A stretch of 27,807 bases of DNA, taken from a virus. The stretch covers positions 1-27,807 of IMG/VR virus record IMGVR_UViG_3300027741_000218; one strand, 5' to 3'. The position numbers and the translations under genes are program-made. Under the pieces are notes generated by a model. It made no database searches and was not told where the DNA came from. It worked only from the letters and a program-made list of their open reading frames with translations. Each line of letters starts with the position of its first letter. Positions within the stretch are counted from its first letter, which is position 1. Shown here piece after piece: positions 1 to 8,728 of this stretch.

Positions 1-2
1 TT

Positions 3-638
3 AATTTCATGTTCACGTCCACATCCCTGCATGGCACTACCTTTGTTTTGACCCCTGGCAATAGAAACCTGTCGTTCAATATTAACTTGGCCTCCAACAA
101 TAATGCTTCCGAAGGCACATTCGTTGTCAGCGACCAAATCAATCTTTTGACTGACGCTGCGGGCAATGCCGCCTCAACTACCGACCCGGATGCTTGCGTT
201 CGTGTGCCGCTGTTGCCTACGACCAAAGAATTCCTGGATGCGGTCTATGGGTCATCGTTAACTGCCAATCGCGGCGCTCCTAAGTATTTCGTTCCGTTCA
301 ATGAAACCCTGTTCTTTGTTGGGCCGGTGCCAGATCAGGCATACCCAGTTGAGGTTGTTGGCACCTATCGTCCAAATAGCCTGTCTGCGACAAACCCGAC
401 CACATTCATCAGCCTCTATCTTCCTGATTTGTTCATTATGGCCTCCATGATCTACATCAGTGCGTACCAGAGAAATTTTGGCCGAGCCAACGATGACCCT
501 CAAATGGCCGTTTCCTATGAGAGCCAATACCAAGCCTTGCTGAAGAGCGCGTTGGTTGAAGAGGCGCGTAAGGAATTCCAATCTTCTGGCTGGGCCTCTC
601 AGTCCCCGGCTACGGTCGCAACACCATCGAGGGGCTAG
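3..638 (+). CDS. Phage head-tail adaptor protein (SU10/P22 gp4-like role), left end cut by window
   Basis: The reading frame is open to the left edge (codons Asn-Phe precede the first ATG at 9), so the gene probably starts outside the window and the visible part may lack its N-terminus. The C-terminal half carries features I associate with phage adaptor proteins between portal and tail: a short beta segment (YPVEVVGTYRPNSLS), then an all-helical segment beginning YLPDLFIMASMIYISAY, then QYQALLKSALVEEARKEF. The inferred role is one subunit of the ring that joins the portal to the tail in a podovirus-like virion. The next gene begins 3 nt after its stop, as in a late operon. The family call is from recalled sequence style, so the exact family is uncertain. 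Confidence 0.65.
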   Translation, partial: NFMFTSTSLHGTTFVLTPGNRNLSFNINLASNNNASEGTFVVSDQINLLTDAAGNAASTTDPDACVRVPLLPTTKEFLDAVYGSSLTANRGAPKYFVPFNETLFFVGPVPDQAYPVEVVGTYRPNSLSATNPTTFISLYLPDLFIMASMIYISAYQRNFGRANDDPQMAVSYESQYQALLKSALVEEARKEFQSSGWASQSPATVATPSRG

Positions 639-641
639 CAC

Positions 642-2945
642 ATGCCTCACGGTTCATTGAAAATTCTACCAGGCGTAGATCAAAATAAGACTCCGGTTCT
701 TAACGAGGCCGCAATCTCTTTTAGCCAGCTAGTTCGGTTTATACCTGACCGGACGCTTGGTGGGCTTGTGCAAAAGCTGGGTGGTTGGACCCGGTACTTT
801 GCAACTCCGATTGGATCAATCGCTCGCTGCCTATGGGCATGGCAAGACACCAACTCCGCATCTCACCTTGCGATTGGGGCCGAGGGTAGTGCCAGCGGGG
901 CTCTTCAGGTTATTTCTAGTGGCGTTTCTCAGAACGTTACGCCGCAGAAAAGCACGTTTAACGTAGCCGTCAGCATAAACACCACGGCAGGCAGCAATGT
1001 CGTTACGATCACAGATACCGGACGAAATGTCAGTTCCTATGACGTTGTGGACATTCAAACCCAGATCAGTGTTGGCGGTTTAATCCTGTTTGGCCAATAC
1101 CAGTGCTACGCTTTAGGGGCAAACACATACAATATTCGCGCCATCAATGCCCTTGGGAGTCCAGCCCTAGCTTCTTTTACTACTACCACATCTCCATTGT
1201 CGGTAACTGGAGCATCAGGTACTGGTACAATCGCCACCATTACGTTTACCGGAGCGTATGTCTTTCCAATTGGTAGCGTCGTCAATGTTTTAAGCGTTAA
1301 CCCAGCGGGATATAATGGTAAATATGTTGTCACTGCATCCGGTGCGGGTACGGTGTCTTTTGCCAATACTACCACTTCGGCCTATGTAAGCGGCGGAAAT
1401 GTTTCAAACAACGGTGTGGTGCCAATTTTTACCACAACGAGTGCTCTAAATTTGGTTACGGTATTATTTCCTAGCCATGGGTATTTCCCCGGCGACACAT
1501 TCCCTTCTTTGGTTGCATCTCCCGTTGGTGGGATAACAATTCAAGGGAACTACATTGTCGATACCACTACGACAAACACTTTTACATTTGGTGCCCAAAC
1601 AATTGCGTCATCAACGGCTTCCGCCTCCATGAACAGCGGCAATGCCCGCTATGTTTATTATCGCGGAACCGGCGCCCTCCCGGCTGGCGTAGGTTATGGC
1701 ATCGGTGGGTACGGAAGAGGTGGTTACGGCACTGGCTCGGCCCCTGTTATTGTACCGGGAACCCCTATAACAACTACTGACTGGACATTAGACAATTGGG
1801 GTGAGGAGCTAGTCGCGTGCCCTCTTAATGGGCCTATCTACATCTGGTCGCCAACAAGCGGTTCCCCTAGAGCTTCCATTATTCCAGAAGCCCCATCAGT
1901 CAATGACGGCGCTTTCGTCGCTATGCCGCAACGTCAGATTATTGCTTGGGGATCAACGTACACGGGAATCAAAGACCCTTTGTTTATCCGGTGGTGCGAT
2001 GTCAATGACTACTCGGCTTGGATCGCGCTAATCACCAATCAGGCTGGCTCATACCGTATCCCCAAAGGCTCTCGGATCGTTCAATGTATTCAGGCTGGCC
2101 AGCAGGGTCTTGTCTGGACCGATCTTGGCGTTTGGGCGATGCAATACTCTGGGCCTCCTTACGTCTATCAGTTTAACGAGCTTGGGACCGGATGCGGTCT
2201 GATTGGCCGTAAGGCGGCAGCCTCAATGGGCGGCGTTGTTTACTGGATGGGGCAAAGTCAATTTTACCGCATGGCAGGTAGTGGTATTGAGCCTATTCGC
2301 TGCCCGGTTTGGGACGTTATTTTCCAAGATTTGGACACTACCAACCTAGACAAGATCAGGGTGGCAACAAATAGCCGCTTTGGCGAAATTTCGTGGTTTT
2401 ATCCTACCAAAAGCAATGGCGGAGAGATCAACGCTTACGTCAAATACAATGTCAACCTTGACCAATGGGACTACGGGTCGCTGTCTCGCACGGCCTGGAT
2501 CAACGAGTCGGTTCTCGGGCCTCCTATTGGCGCTGGTGTCCTGCCTGGCGGAACTAGCAATTACATCATTCAGCACGAGACCTCCGCCGACGCAGTAGAC
2601 TCCTCTGGCCAGACCATTGCGATGAATTCATCTTTCCAAACGGGATACTTTGTCCTGACGGAAGCTGAATATAAAATGTTTGTTGACCAAATATGGCCCG
2701 ACATGAAGTGGGGTTATTTCGGTGGAACGCAGGGCGCTAACGTGCTTCTTACGTTCTATGTAACGGACTATCCCGGACAAACACCGTTGGTATATGGCCC
2801 CTACACCATGACCCAAGCAACGACATACATTACGCCAAGGTTCCGGGGGCGGCTGGTGTCAATCAAGGTCGAAAGCAACGATATTGGGTCATTTTGGCGT
2901 CTTGGAAATACACGTTATCGCTATCAGCCTGACGGGAAATTCTGA
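642..2945 (+). CDS. Tail nozzle / packaged-DNA stabilisation protein, P22 gp10-like
   Basis: 767 aa. The N-terminus (GVDQNKTPVLNEAAISFSQL, then VQKLGGWTRYF and a CLWAWQD stretch) resembles the large tail protein that follows the adaptor in many podovirus-like phages and prophages, usually annotated as P22 gp10-like or nozzle. The middle is rich in Thr, Ser, Gly and Val, as in beta-sandwich or propeller repeats, with a Gly/Tyr-rich stretch (IGGYGRGGYGTG) near residue 355. The C-terminal third contains many Trp and Tyr residues, typical of a beta-propeller tail tube. The inferred role is to close the portal channel and form the tail below the adaptor. GAGGGG lies 7 nt before the ATG, and the stop overlaps the next start as ATGA. 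No signal peptide is seen. Confidence 0.6.
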   Translation: MPHGSLKILPGVDQNKTPVLNEAAISFSQLVRFIPDRTLGGLVQKLGGWTRYFATPIGSIARCLWAWQDTNSASHLAIGAEGSASGALQVISSGVSQNVTPQKSTFNVAVSINTTAGSNVVTITDTGRNVSSYDVVDIQTQISVGGLILFGQYQCYALGANTYNIRAINALGSPALASFTTTTSPLSVTGASGTGTIATITFTGAYVFPIGSVVNVLSVNPAGYNGKYVVTASGAGTVSFANTTTSAYVSGGNVSNNGVVPIFTTTSALNLVTVLFPSHGYFPGDTFPSLVASPVGGITIQGNYIVDTTTTNTFTFGAQTIASSTASASMNSGNARYVYYRGTGALPAGVGYGIGGYGRGGYGTGSAPVIVPGTPITTTDWTLDNWGEELVACPLNGPIYIWSPTSGSPRASIIPEAPSVNDGAFVAMPQRQIIAWGSTYTGIKDPLFIRWCDVNDYSAWIALITNQAGSYRIPKGSRIVQCIQAGQQGLVWTDLGVWAMQYSGPPYVYQFNELGTGCGLIGRKAAASMGGVVYWMGQSQFYRMAGSGIEPIRCPVWDVIFQDLDTTNLDKIRVATNSRFGEISWFYPTKSNGGEINAYVKYNVNLDQWDYGSLSRTAWINESVLGPPIGAGVLPGGTSNYIIQHETSADAVDSSGQTIAMNSSFQTGYFVLTEAEYKMFVDQIWPDMKWGYFGGTQGANVLLTFYVTDYPGQTPLVYGPYTMTQATTYITPRFRGRLVSIKVESNDIGSFWRLGNTRYRYQPDGKF

Positions 2946-3340
2946 TGCCTGTCCCGTACATCATTGGTGACCCCTATATCGACCACAACCACTTCAAACA
3001 CGACGGTGTAGCCATGACGAACGTAAATTGGAGATGGGAATTTCCTACTGTTTCACGAACAGATGATGGTCAATTTAATGATGTCATCCGCGACGCTGAT
3101 TATGTTATCATTGGAAACGATGGGGAGAATGAGGTGCGCTGTTCGGGACGCGTTCAGCTTGACCCCGCAGTTACGGGAAATTTTGTCCAATATGACCAGA
3201 TTAGCAACGTTTTAATGGCTGAATGGATTGCAAACAGGTTCCCTGAGCTTGTCTACGGGCATACAACCGATATTCAATTTGAGCTACGTGACCAAAGGGA
3301 AGGTGCAGTAAAAACATCGACCCCCCCGTTTAGTTTGTGA
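2945..3340 (+). CDS. Phage structural-operon protein of unknown function
   Basis: 131 aa, not recognised. It starts inside the stop of the preceding tail gene (ATGA), so it is probably translated by coupling. The protein is acidic and soluble, with no membrane segment. It reads like a small beta/alpha protein (NVNWRWEFPTVSRTDDGQF, DYVIIGNDGENEVRCSG), and its position directly after the nozzle gene suggests a small virion or assembly component. A run of seven C residues lies near the 3' end (about 3320), the kind of tract where sequencing or slippage can shift the frame; the reading frame closes normally 12 nt later. Confidence 0.6.
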   Translation: MPVPYIIGDPYIDHNHFKHDGVAMTNVNWRWEFPTVSRTDDGQFNDVIRDADYVIIGNDGENEVRCSGRVQLDPAVTGNFVQYDQISNVLMAEWIANRFPELVYGHTTDIQFELRDQREGAVKTSTPPFSL

Positions 3341-3349
3341 GGTGGTGGC

Positions 3350-3691
3350 ATGGCATCTCTTGACGACATCCTAACAGCTGTAAAAAACGCTGTTGTTGCA
3401 ATGAATAACATTTCACAGACAATGACTTACATTGTTGGAAATTCAACATTTGCATCTATTTCTGTTACAACTCTTGTTAGCTCACAGCCGGGACGGATTG
3501 CAAGGGTTAGCATTACCACCGCCGGAACGACAACGGGAAATATTTATGACGCTAACGCAACGGGTGTAACAACAAAGCCGATCTTTACGATTCCTAACAC
3601 GATTGGCATCATCGAAGTAAATTTGCCGGTTTCGAGTGGTGTTGTGGTTACACCCGGAACCGGACAAGTTGTCACTGTCAGTTATTCGTGA
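3350..3691 (+). CDS. Small Thr/Val/Ile-rich virion protein candidate
   Basis: 113 aa. The first 30 residues look helical (LDDILTAVKNAVVAMNNISQ), and the remainder is a beta-rich domain high in Thr, Val, Ile and Gly (ISVTTLVSSQPGRIARVSI, then TTGNIYDANATGVTTKPIFT, then SSGVVVTPGTGQVVTVSYS). A short helix followed by a compact beta-sandwich is common in phage decoration, fibre-base or head-fibre proteins, so a surface or tail accessory role is inferred; no specific family is recognised. GAGGTGGTGGC precedes the ATG. The next gene starts 7 nt after its stop. Confidence 0.6.
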   Translation: MASLDDILTAVKNAVVAMNNISQTMTYIVGNSTFASISVTTLVSSQPGRIARVSITTAGTTTGNIYDANATGVTTKPIFTIPNTIGIIEVNLPVSSGVVVTPGTGQVVTVSYS

Positions 3692-3698
3692 GGACGCC

Positions 3699-4259
3699 AT
3701 GCCATTGAAAAAGGGTTCTTCTCAATCGGTCATCGGCTCCAACATCAGCGAGCTAAGGCATTCTGGCCATCCCCAAAACCAAGCCATCGCCATCGCCCTG
3801 TCTGAAGCCCGCAGTGGCCGAGCCAAGAAGATGGGTGGTGGATCATTTACCAAGACAACTACATCCGCAGGGATCAAGCCCCATATCGGGCCAATCCATT
3901 CTCCTGTCGCTGGCCGGACAGACCATCTTCCGATGCACGTGCCTTCTGGCTCTTATGTTGTCCCGGCTGATATTGTCGGCGCTATGGGGGAAGGCAACAC
4001 GATGGCTGGGTTTAAGTATTTGGACAAAATGTTCAATAGCGCTCCCGGCGTCCGTGCGTTTGTTGATGGCGGTCAGGTTGGAAGTCTGGTTCCTATCGTG
4101 GCGGCTGGTGGAGAATATGTTATCTCTCCGTCTGCTGTTGAGCATGTCGGAGCTGGGGATATGGACCGTGGGCATAAGGCGCTCGATTTGTTCGTTACAA
4201 AAATGAGAGCTAAGACTGTAAAAACACTAAAGGGTCTACCTCCACCGAAAAAAGATTAA
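3699..4259 (+). CDS. DUF6496-type phage protein
   Basis: 186 aa from the ATG at 3699. An upstream in-frame start at 3636 exists but lies inside the previous gene. GAGGAC sits just before the chosen ATG and the recognisable domain begins at this Met. The N-terminus (KKGSSQSVIGSNISELRHSG, then PQNQAIAIALSEARSGRAKK) is the short basic motif I know from phage and proteobacterial DUF6496 proteins. The rest holds HLPMHVPSGSYVVPADIV and LVPIVAAGGEYVISPSAVEHVG, typical of proteins found in late operons of alphaproteobacterial podoviruses. The role is unknown; a virion or assembly function is inferred from the neighbours. Confidence 0.65.
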   Translation: MPLKKGSSQSVIGSNISELRHSGHPQNQAIAIALSEARSGRAKKMGGGSFTKTTTSAGIKPHIGPIHSPVAGRTDHLPMHVPSGSYVVPADIVGAMGEGNTMAGFKYLDKMFNSAPGVRAFVDGGQVGSLVPIVAAGGEYVISPSAVEHVGAGDMDRGHKALDLFVTKMRAKTVKTLKGLPPPKKD

Positions 4260-4269
4260 GGGGAACTAT

Positions 4270-4761
4270 ATGTTTGACGATTTGGATGTACGGGCCGGTA
4301 TCCCGGATGATATTCACCAGCTTATGGACTTGGCTATGGATGCCAGCCAAGAATTAGCTTTTGTGGACTACGACCCTAAAAAGATACTTTCGGAACTTTG
4401 GGCCGCACTACATCAAGAAAATGGCATGGTCGGCGTTATTGGTGAGGCTGGCAAACAAATTGAAGGCGCGGTCCTACTCAGGGTCGGAGCTATGTGGTAT
4501 AGTTCAGAAGATGTTTTGGAAGAGAAGGGTATTTTTATCCATTCTGATTTCCGCAGCATCAAAGGTGGAAGAGCACGCCGTCTATGTGAGTTCTCGAAGC
4601 GCGTTTCTGAACAGCTTAGTATGCCTTTGATTATCGGTATTCTTTCTGATGATCGCCTTGAGGCCAAAGCTAGGTTGTATGAGCGCCAATTTGGCAAACC
4701 ATCCGGGGCATTTTTTCTGTATGGGGCCAAGCCGGGGACTGGTCGGGTAAAGGAAAACTGA
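4270..4761 (+). CDS. GNAT-like N-acetyltransferase in the virion operon
   Basis: 163 aa. The overall order fits GNAT acetyltransferases: an N-terminal DVRAGIPDDIHQLMDLAMDA helix, a central beta strand (GAVLLRVGAMWYSSEDVLEEKG), IFIHSDFRSIKGGRARRL as the acetyl-CoA binding loop and helix (the classical R/QxxGxG/A loop is only loosely kept as KGGRARRL), then LSMPLIIGILSDD and an ARLYERQFGKPSGAFFLY segment. GNAT genes of this type occur between tail genes of other phages, where the substrate is unknown. AAGGGG lies upstream of the ATG; the next gene starts 1 nt after the stop. Modification of a virion protein or host factor is inference only. Confidence 0.6.
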   Translation: MFDDLDVRAGIPDDIHQLMDLAMDASQELAFVDYDPKKILSELWAALHQENGMVGVIGEAGKQIEGAVLLRVGAMWYSSEDVLEEKGIFIHSDFRSIKGGRARRLCEFSKRVSEQLSMPLIIGILSDDRLEAKARLYERQFGKPSGAFFLYGAKPGTGRVKEN

Positions 4762-4762
4762 T

Positions 4763-7700
4763 ATGTGTGGTGGCGGCACTCAAACTACGACGCAGCAAGT
4801 CACTATCCCGCCAGAGGTTATGGCGAGGTACAACTCTGTCAATGCTCGCGCCGAAAATGTGGCCGCCACGCCCTTCCAAGCTTACACGGGTGAGTTTGTT
4901 GCCCCTCTGAATGAAACCCAACAACAGGGGATTCAGGCAACCGGCCAAGCATCCCAGTCGGCCCAACCATACTACCAGATGGGCACTGGCCTTACGCTTG
5001 CTGGAACGCAGGCTGTTGGGCCGCTTACTTCCGGTCAAATCAGCACCTACATGAACCCCTATATCGAGGGCGTTGTTGACCCAACCCTTCGCGCTCTCCA
5101 GCAGCAGCAGGGACAACAGCTCTCGCAGCAGCAGGCAGACGCCATCAAGGGCGGAGCGTTCGGTGGCGAGCGTTCTGGCATCCAGCGGGCGATGCTTCAG
5201 GGTCAACAGAACTTGGCTACTGGCCAGGCAATTGCGCCTCTGTACGCTCAGGGCTACCAACAGGCTGTTCAAACAGCAACTGGTCAGCAGGGCGTCAAGG
5301 CTCAAGACCTAGCGCGTTTAGCTCAAGCCGGTCAGCAGATTGCGGGTCTCGGAACTGGTGCTCAGGCGGCGGGTCTTCAGGGTGCTCAAGCTCAGATCGC
5401 AGCGGGTACACTCGGTCAGCAGACATCACAGGCTCAGAAGACAGCAGAATACCAACAGTTCCTCCAAGAGCGTGGGTATCCATACCAACAAGCTCAATTC
5501 CTTGCCAATATCGCGATGGGTACTGGTGCCCTCTCTGGATCAACCACTACAACAGAATCACCGGCTGGGTTCTTCTCTGACAAGCGTCTGAAGGAGAATC
5601 TCAAAGTTGTCGGTGAGACCAACGATGGCCAGCCGATCTATCGCTATAACTACAAGGGTGACCCCAAGACCCAACTGGGCCTGATCGCGCAAGAAGTTGA
5701 AAAGGATCACCCAGAGGCAGTTGGCGAATCACAGGGGTACAAGACCGTTGACTATAAGAAGGCTACTGACGATTCTGTTCGTCATCACCGTGCTTACGGC
5801 GGCGGCTTGGATGTAAATGCGTTTGGTGGTGCGGTCACGGGTCCGGGTGGATATGCCGGTGGCGGTCTCGTTGATAGCACTGATCTATCTGCCATTCTGG
5901 CGCAACAGAGGAACTTCTTCGGCCCATATGGCAAGGGCTTAGTTGGCGAAGGTCAGGTTGGTGGTGCTTCCGGCATCCCAGCAGCCAGCTTAGCTGTCCC
6001 AAAACTCGTCACCGCAGCAGGTATGCCGCAGCAACAGCGTTCTGGCCTGTCACAGGCTGCCGAAACTGGCTCTTCAATCGCTGGCCTTTATAAGACAGGT
6101 AAGTCGGCACTTGTTGGTGATAAGGAAGACGCTGGCCTTTTTGGTAAAAATGGTAACTTTAGCCGCGAGGGACTGGTCTCCGGTGCATTTGCTGGGAAGA
6201 AACCAGAGGCCACGGCAGACCTTCCAGCCGCTGGGGCAAAGCCAGCTAGTTCTGACATGTACGAGCCAAATGCGTTCGACAGCACTGGCGCAGGATTCTA
6301 TATCCCCGGAGAAATGAATCGCGGCGGCGTTGTACCACGCGGATACGCTGGCGGTGGCGAAATTAACCCCTACGCCCTTAGCGCCGATCCAATGGCTGAC
6401 GTTGTTCAAGAGGGGACTCAGAAAGCTCCAGAACTGACTAAGCCTAGCCAGGCTCCCGGTGTTAAAAGCCCGATGAGCGACGTTAAGGACGCTGTTGGCT
6501 TAGCTGGTTCGGTAGCCAGTGCTGGTACTGCGATTGCTAATTTTCTTCCAATGATTCTTGCTATGTCGGACGAGCGTCTGAAGCACGACAAGGAGAAGGT
6601 TGGAGAGCTATTTGATGGGCAACCAGTGTATCGTTATCACTTTGGTGACGGCGCTACCCAAATGGGGCTTCTTGCTCAGAACGTAGAGAAGGACCACCCG
6701 GAGGCTGTCCACGAGACCTCACATGGTATCAAGATGGTTGATTACGACGCCGCGACCCGCGATGCTGCCAATGACCGTCACGGATATTCCTTCGGTGGAA
6801 TGCCTCGCCAAGGATACGCGACGAGAGGCGGGGTCTCTCAACCCTCATCTGATGAACCTGTCATTACAAATCCTGATGAAGCCGCAGCGGCACCTCATCC
6901 TGCCGACTCTATTTTTGAAAAGCGCATTATCCCTCGCGAGTCTGCTGGTAAACAGTTTGATAAGGACGGCAAGCCTCTAACTTCCCCAGCGGGAGCCATC
7001 GGTATCGCCCAAGTAATGCCGGGGACGGCACCTGAAGCCGCCAAGATGGCCGGGTTGGTATTCGACGAAGACAAGTACCGAAATGACCCGGAGTACAATA
7101 AGGCTCTCGGTAAGGCGTACTTCCGCGCTCAGTATGACCGTTACAATGACCCAGAAATGGCTATGGCGGCGTATAACGCTGGGCCAGGGAACGTTGATAA
7201 GTCTATCCAAGCCGCTCGAAGCACGGGTGGGGATTGGCGTTCTTTCCTGCCAAATGAGACTAAAAACTACATTGGAGCTCCTGCTAATTTGAGCGCGGGG
7301 AAGCAAGCTGGCGTACCAGCCCAGTCGGGCCAAGGGTCGTTTTCATTGGCGTCTATGCTGCCCACGCAAAAGGATGCCTCCGGCAAGGAATCCACGAACT
7401 GGGAGAAGGTTCTGATCCCACTGTTGTCAGGTGTTGGCTCGGCATTGTCTTCCACTCGCAATACACTCGGCGGCGCTCTTGGCGAGGGCTTGCTTGGGGC
7501 TGTTGGAGGCTACCAAGGCATCTCCAAAATGCAGGCCGAGCTTCCAAAGATTGAAGCCGAAACAAAAACGCAGAACGCGACCACTGACCGCATTAACATA
7601 CTCACTCGCGTCGCTCGTGCCGGTATGCTTGATGCTAAATTCGTTCCTGATGTTGGCCTTCAAGTCTTTGACAAGGAGACCTTGGTTCCGGTCACGGTTA

Positions 7701-8728
7701 CGGACAAGTATGGCAAGCCTCTTCCTGAGGCGCGGGAACTGGTGCAAGAGTTTCTCAGCCGCAATCCAACTTTCAACCTAAGCGCCGAAGCCAAAAAGGC
7801 CTTTGAGGCGGGGATGAAAAAGATAGAAAGCCCAAGCGTTTCTGGAACTCCTACCAAATCAACTGATGGCAAAACTACCACGGAACAGGGTGTCGTATCT
7901 GATATCTCAAAGTTCGTTCCGCCAGATGTACGCCCGTCTGAGTGGAATGCTGTTACGCAAGTCCCAGAGGGGTATCAGCCCAAAGGCCAAGGCGCGATGA
8001 TGAGCCCGTTCAATGAAAATCGCGGGAAGTATACTGAGCGTGGGAACCAACAGGTAGCGGCTCTTCAGAACAAGGCTTTGACCGCCCCGGATACCCAGCT
8101 TATCATCGACAAAATGTCCAAAGACCTCACGACTGTAAATCGCGACAAGTTTACAGCCGCTGGCCCAACAGCAGTTATCCGCAATAATATTGCTGGCGGG
8201 ATTAACGAGGCTGCAAGGGTTTTTGGATATAACCAAGTTATCGACCCATCGAATGTTGCGGCCTTTGAAAGCATTCAGAAGGGAACGGCCAACCTTGGGT
8301 ATAAAACAGCCAATAGCGTTACAAATAGCCGCATTCCGTTTGAGCTTGTGAAGAGCGCTACTCAAGCTAATCCGCAGATCATCAACAGCCCGCTGGGCGC
8401 GGCAGTGCTTCTTCGGAACATCGAGCAAGGTGTTCAGTTGGAGCGTGACAAGGCTGCGTTCTTTGCATCGTACTTAAGGCGCTTTGAGAACGTTGAGGAC
8501 GCGTTGACTGTTTTTGAGACGTTAAACCCGGCTAGAAAATATGTTGAGCGCGGCATATACAAAGCAATGGAAGATTTTATCCCGCAACAACAGCGCGATT
8601 ATCTGAATCAGTACCTTTCGCGTGAAGATGTTGCTGGTGACGAAAAGAAAAAAGCGGCGGCTATCGCTAAATTTGACAAGCAAGTTGGCGTCAATGGCGC
8701 TGCCAAAATTCTTCTGGGAGAAAAGTGA
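4763..8728 (+). CDS. Internal virion / DNA-ejection protein with two S74-type chaperone motifs and an SLT lytic transglycosylase domain
   Basis: 1321 aa. Residues 1-260 are Gln/Ala/Gly-rich and helical (MCGGGTQTTTQQ start). An S74 endosialidase-chaperone-like segment starts at Ser272 (SDKRLKEN, then GLIAQEVEKDHPEAVGE and TVDYKKATDD), and a second at Ser602 (SDERLKHD, GLLAQNVEKDHPEAVHE, MVDYDAATRD). Both keep the Ser and Lys (S272/K277, S602/K607) that form the self-cleavage dyad in that family. An SLT transglycosylase domain follows: IIPRESAGKQ with candidate catalytic Glu726, GAIGIAQVMPGTA at 744-756, AAYNAGPGNV at 802-811. The last 500 residues are long and helical. The inferred role is an ejected protein that digests peptidoglycan during genome entry. 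AAAGGA precedes the ATG. Confidence 0.75.
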   Translation: MCGGGTQTTTQQVTIPPEVMARYNSVNARAENVAATPFQAYTGEFVAPLNETQQQGIQATGQASQSAQPYYQMGTGLTLAGTQAVGPLTSGQISTYMNPYIEGVVDPTLRALQQQQGQQLSQQQADAIKGGAFGGERSGIQRAMLQGQQNLATGQAIAPLYAQGYQQAVQTATGQQGVKAQDLARLAQAGQQIAGLGTGAQAAGLQGAQAQIAAGTLGQQTSQAQKTAEYQQFLQERGYPYQQAQFLANIAMGTGALSGSTTTTESPAGFFSDKRLKENLKVVGETNDGQPIYRYNYKGDPKTQLGLIAQEVEKDHPEAVGESQGYKTVDYKKATDDSVRHHRAYGGGLDVNAFGGAVTGPGGYAGGGLVDSTDLSAILAQQRNFFGPYGKGLVGEGQVGGASGIPAASLAVPKLVTAAGMPQQQRSGLSQAAETGSSIAGLYKTGKSALVGDKEDAGLFGKNGNFSREGLVSGAFAGKKPEATADLPAAGAKPASSDMYEPNAFDSTGAGFYIPGEMNRGGVVPRGYAGGGEINPYALSADPMADVVQEGTQKAPELTKPSQAPGVKSPMSDVKDAVGLAGSVASAGTAIANFLPMILAMSDERLKHDKEKVGELFDGQPVYRYHFGDGATQMGLLAQNVEKDHPEAVHETSHGIKMVDYDAATRDAANDRHGYSFGGMPRQGYATRGGVSQPSSDEPVITNPDEAAAAPHPADSIFEKRIIPRESAGKQFDKDGKPLTSPAGAIGIAQVMPGTAPEAAKMAGLVFDEDKYRNDPEYNKALGKAYFRAQYDRYNDPEMAMAAYNAGPGNVDKSIQAARSTGGDWRSFLPNETKNYIGAPANLSAGKQAGVPAQSGQGSFSLASMLPTQKDASGKESTNWEKVLIPLLSGVGSALSSTRNTLGGALGEGLLGAVGGYQGISKMQAELPKIEAETKTQNATTDRINILTRVARAGMLDAKFVPDVGLQVFDKETLVPVTVTDKYGKPLPEARELVQEFLSRNPTFNLSAEAKKAFEAGMKKIESPSVSGTPTKSTDGKTTTEQGVVSDISKFVPPDVRPSEWNAVTQVPEGYQPKGQGAMMSPFNENRGKYTERGNQQVAALQNKALTAPDTQLIIDKMSKDLTTVNRDKFTAAGPTAVIRNNIAGGINEAARVFGYNQVIDPSNVAAFESIQKGTANLGYKTANSVTNSRIPFELVKSATQANPQIINSPLGAAVLLRNIEQGVQLERDKAAFFASYLRRFENVEDALTVFETLNPARKYVERGIYKAMEDFIPQQQRDYLNQYLSREDVAGDEKKKAAAIAKFDKQVGVNGAAKILLGEK

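Noticed and set aside
3049-3060. Second parS-like site (TGTTTCACGAAC)
   Set aside because: Only the left nine bases match; the right half diverges and it lies in coding sequence.
4670-5305. 211-aa minus-strand open frame
   Set aside because: Antisense to the Gln/Ala-rich start of the ejection protein gene; such repetitive codons leave the opposite strand open.
7907-8428. 173-aa minus-strand open frame
   Set aside because: Antisense shadow within the 1321-aa gene, no ribosome site and no family signal.
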